Made by a program: the position numbers and the translations under genes. Below are positions 6,214 through 13,553 of a stretch of DNA of 18,573 nt, piece by piece. Each line of letters opens with the position of its first letter. The first letter of the stretch is position 1. The stretch is from Oscillospiraceae bacterium UBA4632 (GTDB lineage Bacteria > Bacillota > Clostridia > Oscillospirales > Oscillospiraceae), in the NCBI GenBank assembly GCA_002405995.1, contig DHMW01000093.1:1-18573 (forward strand), read 5' to 3'. The notes under the pieces are model-generated. The model had not been told where the DNA came from. It saw only the letters and a list, made by a program, of their open reading frames with translations, and did not search any database.

Positions 6214-7428
6214 ATGGCAGAGGTCATTCTGAAAAACATTAAGAAGGTATACCCCAACACCGAATCCAAAAAGAAAAAGCACACGGAGGAAGCTGCCGAG
6301 AAAAAGCACAACCTGCAGATCACCGACGAGGGCGTCGTCGCGGTGCAGGAATTCAGCATCGACGTTGCCGACAAGGAATTCATCGTGCTCGTCGGTCCCA
6401 GCGGCTGCGGCAAATCCACCACGCTGCGTATGATCGCCGGTCTTGAGGAGATCAGCGGCGGCGAGCTGTACATCGACGGCAGGCTGATGAACGACGTTGC
6501 ACCCAAGGACCGCGATATCGCCATGGTCTTTCAGAACTATGCGCTCTACCCGCATATGACGGTTTATGAGAATATCGCCTTTCCGCTCAAGCTGAAAAGG
6601 ATCGTCGAAAAGGACGAAAACGGCAAGTCCGTGCAGAAGAAAATGCCCGCCGAGGAGATCGACCGCCGCGTGCGCGAGGCGGCGGAGGTCCTCGATATCA
6701 CCCAGTTTCTCGACCGCAAGCCCAAGGCGCTCTCCGGCGGCCAGCGCCAGCGCGTCGCCATCGGACGCGCCATCGTGCGCAGCCCCAAGGTCCTGCTGAT
6801 GGACGAGCCGCTCTCCAACCTTGACGCGAAGCTGCGCAACCAGATGCGCGCCGAGATCATCAAGCTGCGCGAGAAGATCGACACCACCTTTATCTACGTC
6901 ACGCACGACCAGGTCGAGGCAATGACGCTCGGCGACCGCATCGTCATCATGCGCGACGGCTTCATCCAGCAGATCGGCACGCCGCAGGAGGTCTTTAACC
7001 ATCCCGCCAACCTGTTTGTCGCAGGCTTTATCGGCTCGCCGCAGATGAACTTCTTTGAAAACTGCACCCTCACCAAAGCCGCGGACGGCTACACCATCAC
7101 CGTCATGGGGCACACCCTGCCGCTGACGGCGGCGCAGAACGAAGCGCTGGCCGCCGCAGGCGCGGAGAGCCGCAGCGTCACTGTCGGCGTCCGCCCGGTG
7201 CACATCATGCTCGGCGAGCACGGCATCGACGCTGAGGTCGATGTCAGCGAGCTGATGGGCAGCGAGCTGCACCTGCACCTGAGCGCGAACGGACACGACG
7301 TGGTCGCGGTCGTCCCCACTGCGAATATCGACGCCTCCGCCTACGCGCGCCACACGGCGCTCCGGTTCAGCTTCGACACGCGCCTCATTCACCTCTTCGA
7401 CCCTGAAACGGAAGAAAATCTGATTTGA
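6214..7428 (+). CDS. Sugar ABC transporter ATPase, MsmX/UgpC type
   Basis: This 404-residue cytoplasmic ATPase is expected to energise carbohydrate importers of the CUT1 class. The nucleotide-binding domain is complete: Walker A GPSGCGKST (residues 61-69), Q-loop VFQNYALYPHMTV, signature LSGGQRQR (from 173), Walker B VLLMDEP (193-199) and switch histidine in YVTHDQVEAM. The C-terminal third is the regulatory OB-fold domain (VGVRPVHIML, ending DTRLIHLFDPETEENL). A lysine-rich insertion lies near residues 14-38 (TESKKKKHTEE) and another near EKDENGKSVQKK; such insertions occur in related clostridial proteins. No permease or binding-protein gene is adjacent, which suits MsmX, known to serve several importers from elsewhere in the genome. 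ATG 6214 is chosen because MAEVILKNIKKVYP is the family start. A strong terminator follows. Confidence 0.88.
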   Translation: MAEVILKNIKKVYPNTESKKKKHTEEAAEKKHNLQITDEGVVAVQEFSIDVADKEFIVLVGPSGCGKSTTLRMIAGLEEISGGELYIDGRLMNDVAPKDRDIAMVFQNYALYPHMTVYENIAFPLKLKRIVEKDENGKSVQKKMPAEEIDRRVREAAEVLDITQFLDRKPKALSGGQRQRVAIGRAIVRSPKVLLMDEPLSNLDAKLRNQMRAEIIKLREKIDTTFIYVTHDQVEAMTLGDRIVIMRDGFIQQIGTPQEVFNHPANLFVAGFIGSPQMNFFENCTLTKAADGYTITVMGHTLPLTAAQNEALAAAGAESRSVTVGVRPVHIMLGEHGIDAEVDVSELMGSELHLHLSANGHDVVAVVPTANIDASAYARHTALRFSFDTRLIHLFDPETEENLI

Positions 7429-7439
7429 CCATAACCAGC

Positions 7440-7472
7440 GGGACCTGCTCCGGACGGAGCAGGTCCCTTTTT
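7440..7472 (+). terminator. Intrinsic terminator of the ABC ATPase gene
   Basis: A perfect 12-bp stem GGGACCTGCTCC / GGAGCAGGTCCC around GGAC is followed by TTTTT, beginning 11 bases after the stop codon. Confidence 0.92.
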
Positions 7473-7788
7473 GCTCTCTGCGGCTGTGCGCCGCTCACGG
7501 GTCCGCGCGCAGCTCTTCCCGCGGCGCTCCTGCCCGGCAGCCGCTCCGCGCGGCAGGCGGACGGCAAATTGTCAAGGCCTGCTCCTTGTCGTTTTGACGG
7601 TGCGCGGAAGCGCCTTGCATAATTTTGCCGTTATGGCAACCAATCGAAACTTTGTTCTGCCGTCCTTGTCGAAAAATCAACATTATGTAAATTTCGACAC
7701 AGCCCCCGACCATGCCGCGCTCCTTCGCTCCAGAGCAGACTTTTATAAAGAACTCTCATGTGATACAGCGTTTCCTTTGCATTTTGCT
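7473..7788. other. Gene-free spacer, possible promoter, otherwise unexplained
   Basis: No reading frame here has a ribosome site and protein-like content. The first ~90 bases are GC-rich and then composition turns AT-rich. A possible promoter is TTGACG (7594-7599), 18 bases, CATAAT (7618-7623), followed by a small stem TTGCC/GGCAA (7625-7639). Related short segments recur: ATCGAAACTTTG near 7643 and ATCGAAAACTTT near 7839. An untranslated RNA is possible, but I cannot identify one. Confidence 0.3.
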
Positions 7789-7818
7789 TGTGGATAAGTC
7801 TGTGGAAACTGTGGATAA
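7789..7818 (+). promoter_or_regulatory. Cluster of DnaA-box-like sequences
   Basis: TGTGGATAA occurs at 7789-7797 and 7810-7818; each is an exact match to the reverse complement of the DnaA box TTATCCACA. A degenerate copy TGTGGAAAC (7801-7809) lies between them, all in the same orientation, and AT-rich DNA flanks the cluster on both sides. The arrangement resembles origin regions of Firmicutes, but dnaA, dnaN and rpmH are not present and the neighbouring genes converge on it. A DnaA-titration or regulatory site is an alternative reading. Confidence 0.6.
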
Positions 7819-7965
7819 CTCTTTGTAGTATCCTTTTATCGAAAACTTTATGTTAATCTGTCGAATTGCCCGATTCCCCGATGAAAAGTGGTATGGAATG
7901 TTTGGAAAAAGCCACCCCTGTCGCTTTTTGTCAACTTCCGTCGGGATCCCCCTCCCGGGGATCGC

Positions 7966-8014
7966 CGGAAAAACCGCAAAAGCCGGCGCTGCATTTTGCA
8001 GGAATGCAGCGCCG
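7966..8014 (-). terminator. Intrinsic terminator of the DUF6512 gene
   Basis: A perfect 12-bp stem CGGCGCTGCATT / AATGCAGCGCCG (7984-8014), read on the minus strand, is followed by GCTTTTGCGGTTTTT. It lies about 35 bases beyond the stop codon of the minus-strand gene that ends at 8049. Confidence 0.8.
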
Positions 8015-8048
8015 TATACTATTTGTATTGTTTTTGCCGGATCCTTCC

Positions 8049-8591
8049 TCAGCAGCCATATTCCAGTCCATAGCAGCCGCTCACGGGATCGAGGAACAGC
8101 GGCAGCCGCGGCGTGCGATAGGTGAACCAGACGAAGGCAAACAGCAGCGCCCACAGCAGCACAAAGCCGATGAGCTGCATCGCTCCGCCGCGCAGCCTCC
8201 CGTCCACCAGCATACGGTAGCCTGCAAGGTACACCACCGCACAGGAAAGCACAAAGATAGCGATATTGATCCAGTCCGGCAGCTCGCCGAACATCCCTGT
8301 CAGCGTGTAGAATAGCGTCGGAATGGCAGCGAGCCCCAGCAGGACGGATGCCGCCTTGACGGCGAAGAAGTTCCTCAGCGGCTCGGAAAAGACAACAAAT
8401 TCCGCCACCGTGAACAGCAGGAACGGGATGAACAGCAGCTTCATGTGCTCCCAGGTCGATTCGTTCACCGCCGCAAATGCCGCGGCTACGCGGCTTTGCC
8501 CAGACCAGTCATACACAAAATGCAGCAGCGAGCCAAGCCCCGCCGTCACCAGAAAGCCGATGATCTCCCACCGGCGCAGTTCACGCTTCAT
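8049..8591 (-). CDS. DUF6512 family membrane protein
   Basis: The 180-residue product has about five hydrophobic segments. Near the N-terminus it carries the family-like conserved motif AAVNESTWEHMKLLFIPFLL (about residues 40-59), preceded by LLHFVYDWSG. These features match my memory of DUF6512, a small Firmicute membrane-protein family of unknown role. The conserved polar residues (H, D, N, E, H) at the membrane edge look more like a catalytic or metal site than transport residues, but that is speculation. GGGAGG lies upstream of the ATG, and an independent terminator follows. The upstream neighbour is the metallo-hydrolase gene, but a terminator lies between, so it is probably its own transcription unit. 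Confidence 0.7.
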   Translation of the reverse strand: MKRELRRWEIIGFLVTAGLGSLLHFVYDWSGQSRVAAAFAAVNESTWEHMKLLFIPFLLFTVAEFVVFSEPLRNFFAVKAASVLLGLAAIPTLFYTLTGMFGELPDWINIAIFVLSCAVVYLAGYRMLVDGRLRGGAMQLIGFVLLWALLFAFVWFTYRTPRLPLFLDPVSGCYGLEYGC

Positions 8592-8674
8592 GCCCCGTCC
8601 TCCCTTTCGTCCCGCTCATGCAGGCAGGCGTTCGTCTCATTCATTCTACGCAGAGGAGACGGGCTTTATACGTC

Positions 8675-8700
8675 AAAAGCCGCCCTTGCGGGCGGCTTTT
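8675..8700 (-). terminator. Intrinsic terminator of the metallo-hydrolase operon
   Basis: AAAAGCCGCCC / GGGCGGCTTTT is a perfect 11-bp stem around TTGC. Read on the minus strand it lies 8 bases after the stop codon of the metallo-hydrolase gene and ends in a T-run. On the plus strand it is also followed by GCTCCTTTTT, so it may work in both directions. Confidence 0.8.
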
Positions 8701-8708
8701 GCTCCTTT

Positions 8709-9326
8709 TTATTCGGCAAAGCGCGGCACGATCACGCCCTCGGGCGCGGTCTTCGTCAGCGTGAAAGAGTTGACCGTGAGCTTGTGGATGTCCTTTTCCT
8801 CGTACAGCGCCAGAAATTCGTCCAGCGTGCCGATCTCCGGATACCCGTGCGCGCCGAAGCGGTAGTGCATCGGCACGAGCACGCGCGGCGCGATCGCGTC
8901 CGCGGCCTTTTTCGCCGTCTTCGCGTCGATCGTGTAGTACCCGCCGATGGGAAGCAGCAGCGCATCGCAGCCCTTGACCGCCGCGAGCTGTTCATCATCC
9001 AGCTCATGACCGAGGTCGCCGCAGTGCACAAGCGTCAGCCCCTCGGCGCGCAGGATATGGATGGTGTTCTCTCCGCGAAGCGTCCCCTTCCTGTCGTCGT
9101 GAAACGTCGAAACGGTCTCGACTGAGAACGGATCCTCCGACCTATCGCGGCCCGAGAGCGTCACCGCCTCCAGAAAGGCGTGGTCTCGGTGACTGTGAGA
9201 GCAGAGCGCCGCATCCGCGCTGACGTGCAGCGCAGGGTATGTCTCCACATAGTATGGGTCGAGCACGACGCGCCAGCCTGCGCTCTCGATTGCAAAGCAG
9301 GAATGGCCCAGCCAGATGATGTTCAT
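8709..9326 (-). CDS. MBL-fold metal-dependent hydrolase, UlaG-like
   Basis: The 205-residue cytoplasmic protein begins MNIIWLGHSCFAIES, the standard start of the UlaG/UPF0173 branch of metallo-beta-lactamase-fold enzymes. Metal ligands are visible: H44-S-H46-R-D48-H49, H101 with D104 in VHCGDLGHE, and H154 in PMHYRF. The length suits the family (about 200-230). Substrates of the branch vary (UlaG is an L-ascorbate-6-phosphate lactonase) and most members are uncharacterised, so I assign no specific reaction. The start has GGAGG nearby, and this ribosome site overlaps the end of the upstream DUF4349 gene: the two are separated by 3 bases and should be co-transcribed. Confidence 0.88.
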   Translation of the reverse strand: MNIIWLGHSCFAIESAGWRVVLDPYYVETYPALHVSADAALCSHSHRDHAFLEAVTLSGRDRSEDPFSVETVSTFHDDRKGTLRGENTIHILRAEGLTLVHCGDLGHELDDEQLAAVKGCDALLLPIGGYYTIDAKTAKKAADAIAPRVLVPMHYRFGAHGYPEIGTLDEFLALYEEKDIHKLTVNSFTLTKTAPEGVIVPRFAE

Positions 9327-9329
9327 GGT

Positions 9330-10292
9330 TTATTCCTCCGGTTTCGTTTCATTCGCGGGCGCCTCCGCGTTTTTCTTCTTCCTGCCGAGCCTCGGCAGCT
9401 TCTTTCCCCGGCGCAGGCGGGCGATGAGCTTCACCGCCGCGAACACGACCGCCGCAAAGATCAGGATACCGAGCCAGCTGTAGGCCAGCCACACCGCAAA
9501 GTCCTCCAGCGCCTGAGCCGTGGCGGCAAGTCCGTCGGAAAAGGCGTTGCCGAGCTTTTCGCCGAAGCTCTTCGGCGCATCCTCCGTGCCTGAAAGCTTG
9601 TACACCTCGCTCAGCTCGAGCGTCACGGTCGCATAGTCCACCAGCGCGTCGTAATGCCGCATCGCGCCGGAAAGCTCCTCGATCTCGTATTCCGTCTCCG
9701 AGATAGCGGACTCGATGGTGATGATATCCTCCATGCTCTCCGCCTTTTTGAGCAGCTCCTGTAAACGCTCCAGCTTGATCTGCGCCGTTTCGAGGCGCGA
9801 CTGCGTATCGTAATACTGCTCGCTGATGTTTTCCGCCGTGTCGCTCCGCCACGTCACATGGCAGAGCGTGCCGACCTGATCGCAGAAGGCTGCGAACTGC
9901 TCTGCCGGCACGCGCACGGTATAGCTTGCGTGGCGGTAACCGCTGGAGTAGTTGGAAAAGTTCTTCTGCTCAAAGTAACCGCCGCTGCTCTCTACCAGCG
10001 CGGCGATATCCTGCGCCGCCTGGTTGAATTCCAGCGTCTGCATCTCGATGCTCGCGGTGTAGACCATCTTCACGCCGTGCTCGGCAAGGCTCTTGTCCAC
10101 GTCCGAGCCGGTCTGTCCGCCGCCGTTCCACGCCCCGTCGTCCGACGCAGTGTAGACATCCCCGGCGTCCGGCAGCGCTGCGCCATGATAGCTTTCCGTC
10201 GATACGCTGTCGTAGCCGGCGTACTTCGCGCCGCACGCGGCAAGGGACAGCGCCAGCAGAAGTGTGAGCAAAAGGGACACGATCTTTTTCAT
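9330..10292 (-). CDS. DUF4349 lipoprotein
   Basis: The 320-residue protein begins MKKIVSLLLTLLLALSLAAC. This is a lipoprotein signal with lipobox LAAC, so C20 should be lipid-modified and the protein held on the outer face of the membrane. The DUF4349 core follows: a ferredoxin-like part with SIEMQTLEFNQAAQDIAALV, YTVRVPAEQFAAF and ENISEQYYDTQSRLETAQIK, a helical coiled-coil stretch (KLERLQELLKKAESMEDIIT), then a C-terminal membrane segment (WLGILIFAAVVFAAVKLIA) and a basic tail. The role is unknown; related proteins are thought to be envelope-associated. Two upstream in-frame ATGs (10298, 10307) exist, but GAGG lies 9 bases before 10292. It is separated from yfbR by 86 bases and coupled to the hydrolase gene downstream. 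Confidence 0.85.
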   Translation of the reverse strand: MKKIVSLLLTLLLALSLAACGAKYAGYDSVSTESYHGAALPDAGDVYTASDDGAWNGGGQTGSDVDKSLAEHGVKMVYTASIEMQTLEFNQAAQDIAALVESSGGYFEQKNFSNYSSGYRHASYTVRVPAEQFAAFCDQVGTLCHVTWRSDTAENISEQYYDTQSRLETAQIKLERLQELLKKAESMEDIITIESAISETEYEIEELSGAMRHYDALVDYATVTLELSEVYKLSGTEDAPKSFGEKLGNAFSDGLAATAQALEDFAVWLAYSWLGILIFAAVVFAAVKLIARLRRGKKLPRLGRKKKNAEAPANETKPEE

Positions 10293-10378
10293 CTTCATCC
10301 ACCTCATTCTGTTTTTGGGGTTTCCGAGGGTTTAGACGCGCGTTTTTTGCAAAAGGTTCCCAAAGTCTGCCGTTTTTC

Positions 10379-10954
10379 TCATTCCAGCTCGTCGAGCGTC
10401 ATGGAAAAGCTTTCCATGCAGTGCGCCATGAAGTAGTCCAGCTCCGGCATTTTCATCTCCTCCAGCGCACGGCGCGTCTGCTCCGCAGCTTTCCGGAACT
10501 CAAGGTTGCCCGCCTTGAGTTCTTCCACGCACTTGATGTAGGCAGACAGCTTGTCTGCCGCCTTGACGAGCTTTTTTGTCGTCTCGTCCTCGATCTTGAT
10601 GATCGGCGCATAGTCCGCGCGCAGCTCCTGCGGCAGCATGGACAGCAGCTTGTCGCCCGCCACGGCCTCCACCTTGCGGTAGGCGTCGCGGATCTCGGGG
10701 TTATAGTATTTGATGGGCGTCGGCATATCGCCGGTCAGGATCTCCGTCGCGTCGTGGTAGAGCGCGGCGACCGCCACGGCGTTCGCATCCGTCGGGATGC
10801 CGTATACGCGCGTGCGGATCAGCGCCAGCGCGTGCGCCAGCACCGCGACCATATGGCTGTGCTCCTGGATGTTCTCCTCCTCGGTGTTGCGCATCAGCGC
10901 CCAGCGCTTCACGCAGCGCATCCGGGAAATATATGCATAAAAATGGTTCCCCAC
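10379..10954 (-). CDS. yfbR: 5'-deoxynucleotidase YfbR (HD domain)
   Basis: The 191-residue product resembles E. coli YfbR along its whole length: HFYAYISRMRCVKRWALMRN at the start, EHS at residues 31-33, YHDATEILTGDMPTPIKYYN with H67-D68, KAADKLSAYIKCVEELKAGN with D134, and the C-terminal MDYFM-like ELDYFMAH. H32, H67, D68 and D134 would bind the metal, and R17-W18 correspond to the substrate-pocket pair. The E. coli enzyme dephosphorylates deoxyribonucleoside 5'-monophosphates and helps balance dNTP and thymidylate supply. The start is GTG at 10954, supported by GGAGG 8 bases upstream; that site lies inside the end of the mtaB gene, whose stop is 3 bases before. It is therefore translationally coupled to mtaB. 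Confidence 0.9.
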   Translation of the reverse strand: MGNHFYAYISRMRCVKRWALMRNTEEENIQEHSHMVAVLAHALALIRTRVYGIPTDANAVAVAALYHDATEILTGDMPTPIKYYNPEIRDAYRKVEAVAGDKLLSMLPQELRADYAPIIKIEDETTKKLVKAADKLSAYIKCVEELKAGNLEFRKAAEQTRRALEEMKMPELDYFMAHCMESFSMTLDELE

Positions 10955-10957
10955 GGT

Positions 10958-12244
10958 TCATTCCTCCACTTCTCCGTGCAGAGCGCCGCCGGCTGCCGCC
11001 GTGATCCTCACGCGCTTCACCTGGTTGTGCAGCCCTGCCTGCGGAACGCTGACCTCCATGTAGTTCGGCGCATGGCCCGTGCTGCCGCCCTTGCGGTCGC
11101 GCTCGAAAAGCACGGGAAAGCTCTTGCCCACGCAGCGCGCAAGATACGCTTCATGCATCGTCCCGGCGACGGCTGAGGCGCGCGCCGCGCGCGCCTCGCG
11201 CACAGGCATATCGAGCTGCTCCATCTCCGCCGCCTTTGTGCCGGGGCGGATCGAGTAGGGAAAAACGTGCATATCGGCAAAGCCGACGCGCGCGATAAAA
11301 TCAAGCGTCTGCGCAAACTCCTCCTCCGTCTCCTCAGGAAAGCCCGTGATGAGGTCGGTCGTGATGGCAGGGTCGTCAAAGTATTTGCGAAGCAGGTCGC
11401 AGGACTCCATGTAGCGTGCCGTGTCGTACTTTCGGTTCATGCGCTTCAACGTCGCGTCGCAGCCGGACTGCATCGAGAGGTGGAAGTGCGGGCAGAGGTA
11501 AGGGAGCTTCGATGCCCGCCTGCAGAACTCCTCCGTGATCGTCCGCGGCTCAAGCGAGCCGAGGCGGATGCGCATATCGCCGCCCTCGCGCGCGATCAGC
11601 TCCAGAAGGTCGATGAGCGACGTCCCGTCCTTGAAGTCTGCGCCATAGGATGAAATTTCGATGCCCGTGACCACGATCTCGCGGTAGCCCTCCTCGCGCA
11701 GCGCCCGTACCTGCTTTGCAGCTTCTTCCATCGGCAGCGAGCGCACGCGCCCGCGCGCGTAGGGGATGAGACAGTAGGTGCAGAAGTTCACGCACCCGTC
11801 CTCCACCTTGAGCATCGCGCGCGTGCGGTTCACCATGCCGCCCGCGGGCAGCACCTCGAAATCGCGCCGCTCCCACACGTCATCCACATCGACGATCGGC
11901 GTTTTTCCCTGCGCCGCGCGCTCCAGGAGGTCAATAAAGTGCGCGCGGTCATTCGTGCCCGCGACGACGTCGAGCCCGAGCTTTTTGACGTCCTCGGGGT
12001 GCGTCTGGGCGTAGCAGCCGCAGGCGGCGATGACCGCGCCCGGGCTGCGCCGCTTCGCCTGACGCAGCATCTGGCGCGACTTCTTGTCGCTCACCGCCGT
12101 CACCGAGCAGGTGTTGACGACGTAGGCGTCTGCCGCTTCCTCAAAATCGACCAGCTCATGGCCCCGCCGCGCAAGCTCCTGCTCGAGCGCCTGCGTTTCA
12201 TATTGGTTCACCTTGCACCCGAGGGTGCAGATCGCAACTTTCAT
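10958..12244 (-). CDS. mtaB: tRNA t6A37 methylthiotransferase MtaB
   Basis: This 428-residue radical-SAM enzyme converts N6-threonylcarbamoyl-adenosine at tRNA position 37 to its 2-methylthio form. The N-terminal UPF0004 domain supplies the second iron-sulfur cluster: CTLGCKVNQYET (C10), NTCSVTAVSDKKSRQ (C46) and AACGCYAQ (C75/C77). The radical-SAM CxxxCxxC motif is GCVNFCTYC (C151, C155, C158), followed by IPYARGRVRS and ITTDLITGFPEET. The C-terminus carries a short TRAM-like part. CKVNQYET and the CLIPYARG form are typical of MtaB rather than MiaB. The start ATG has AAGGA about 11 bases upstream. It heads a minus-strand run that continues with yfbR, with no terminator between them. Confidence 0.92.
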   Translation of the reverse strand: MKVAICTLGCKVNQYETQALEQELARRGHELVDFEEAADAYVVNTCSVTAVSDKKSRQMLRQAKRRSPGAVIAACGCYAQTHPEDVKKLGLDVVAGTNDRAHFIDLLERAAQGKTPIVDVDDVWERRDFEVLPAGGMVNRTRAMLKVEDGCVNFCTYCLIPYARGRVRSLPMEEAAKQVRALREEGYREIVVTGIEISSYGADFKDGTSLIDLLELIAREGGDMRIRLGSLEPRTITEEFCRRASKLPYLCPHFHLSMQSGCDATLKRMNRKYDTARYMESCDLLRKYFDDPAITTDLITGFPEETEEEFAQTLDFIARVGFADMHVFPYSIRPGTKAAEMEQLDMPVREARAARASAVAGTMHEAYLARCVGKSFPVLFERDRKGGSTGHAPNYMEVSVPQAGLHNQVKRVRITAAAGGALHGEVEE

Positions 12245-12328
12245 GTATACTCGTATCCTTTTCTGCGATTTGAGCGGGAGTATCCCGTCCTTTTTTCTGC
12301 CGCTGCCGATGCAAAGCGGCCGCCGCCC

Positions 12329-12356
12329 TTGCTTTTTTGTTTTTATATTGTATAAT
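12329..12356 (+). promoter_or_regulatory. Promoter of the cysteine desulfurase gene
   Basis: TTGCTT (12329-12334), 16 bases, TATAAT (12351-12356) lie upstream of ATG 12400, in the gap between divergent genes. A matching minus-strand promoter for mtaB was not clear. Confidence 0.65.
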
Positions 12357-12399
12357 CATTTCGATGTTCTGACAAGTCCAAAGAAAGGATTTTTCCGAT

Positions 12400-13533
12400 A
12401 TGATCTATCTTGATCACGCGGCCACCACCCCAGTTCCCGCCGAGGTGGCAAAGGCTGTTTACGATACGCTGACCGCCGGCTGGGGCAATCCCAGCTCGCA
12501 GTATCCCTTCGGCGCGCAGGCAAAAGCGCGCGTGGACGCCGCGCGCGAAACGCTCGCCGCCGCGCTCGGCTGTAAGGCAGGCGAATTCATCTTCACCTCC
12601 TGCGGCTCGGAGAGCGACAACTGGGCGCTCCGCCTTGCCGCGCATCAGAACCGCCGCGTCGGCAAGCACATCATCACGACTGCCGTGGAGCACAGCGCCA
12701 TTTTGGAAACCTGCAAGGCGCTTGAGCAGGAGGGCTGCTCCGTCACATACCTGAAGCCCGACAAAAGCGGCGGCATCACCGCCTCTCAGGTTGAGGACGC
12801 GCTGCGCGAGGACACCGCGCTCGTCACGATGATGCTCGTCAACAACGAGACGGGCTGCATCTTCCCCGTCGGCGAGGTCGCGCAGCTTTTGCAGGCGAAA
12901 GGCTCCCGCGCGCTGCTGCACACCGACGCGGTGCAGGCCTTTTTGAAGCTTCCCTTCCGCGCCAATGCGCTTGGCGCCGACCTGATCTCGGTCAGCGGAC
13001 ACAAGCTCGGCGCGCCCAAGGGCATCGGCGGGCTGTACCTCGGGCCGCGCGTACGCGCGCCGCAGCCGCTGATCTACGGCGGCGGGCAGGAGCGCGGGCT
13101 GCGCTCCGGCACGGAGGCCACCGGGCAGATCGCAGGCTTTGCCCGAGCGGTCGAGCTGCGCGCCGACCATCTCGATGAAAAGCTCGCCCACATGGCCGCC
13201 ATCAAGTCCTACGCCGAGGAAGCGCTCCTCGCGCTCGGCGGCGTCGTCCGCGTCGGCGGCGGGGCCGCGCCGCACATTCTGTCGATCTCGCTCGTCGGCT
13301 ATCCGTCGGCAAACGTCGTCACGGAGCTTGGCGCCCAGGGCATCTGCATCTCGGCGGGCTCTGCCTGCCACCGCGGCCAGCTGAGCCATGTCTACCGCGC
13401 GATGGGGCTCGATAAAAAGACCGCCGCCGGCGTGCTGCGCATCAGCTTTGGTCCCGACACGACAGAGGCAGACATTGACGCGCTCGCCGCCGCGCTCAAG
13501 GCGCACCGGGACACGCGCTTCCCCATGCTGTAA
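12400..13533 (+). CDS. Cysteine desulfurase (NifS/IscS-like)
   Basis: The 377-residue PLP enzyme takes sulfur from L-cysteine, giving alanine and an enzyme-bound persulfide for iron-sulfur clusters or tRNA thiolation. Family features in order: MIYLDHAATTPVP at the N-terminus, SCGSESDNWAL, H98 in TAVEHSAI stacking on PLP, N149 in LVNNETG, D176 in HTDAVQ, the PLP lysine K202 in SGHKLGAPKG, GGQERGLRSGTE, and the persulfide cysteine C323 in SAGSACHRG. The length is normal. No iscU, thiI or suf gene is nearby, so the sulfur acceptor cannot be told from context. The start is supported by AAAGG upstream and a recognisable promoter. The MATE gene begins 20 bases after its stop and probably shares the transcript. 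Confidence 0.92.
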   Translation: MIYLDHAATTPVPAEVAKAVYDTLTAGWGNPSSQYPFGAQAKARVDAARETLAAALGCKAGEFIFTSCGSESDNWALRLAAHQNRRVGKHIITTAVEHSAILETCKALEQEGCSVTYLKPDKSGGITASQVEDALREDTALVTMMLVNNETGCIFPVGEVAQLLQAKGSRALLHTDAVQAFLKLPFRANALGADLISVSGHKLGAPKGIGGLYLGPRVRAPQPLIYGGGQERGLRSGTEATGQIAGFARAVELRADHLDEKLAHMAAIKSYAEEALLALGGVVRVGGGAAPHILSISLVGYPSANVVTELGAQGICISAGSACHRGQLSHVYRAMGLDKKTAAGVLRISFGPDTTEADIDALAAALKAHRDTRFPML

Positions 13534-13553
13534 TTTCAACATTCGAGGTTTTC

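Noticed and set aside
6067..7392. Minus-strand frame of about 440 codons opposite the ABC ATPase gene
   Set aside because: Composition (runs of D, H, R, V) is typical of antisense frames in GC-rich genes, and the plus strand encodes a fully recognisable ATPase.
7473..8048. Chromosomal replication origin
   Set aside because: DnaA boxes are present, but dnaA, dnaN and rpmH are absent and flanking genes converge on the site; kept only as an orphan DnaA-box cluster.
12343..13542. Minus-strand frame of about 400 codons opposite the cysteine desulfurase gene
   Set aside because: Antisense shadow; the plus strand contains all PLP-enzyme motifs.
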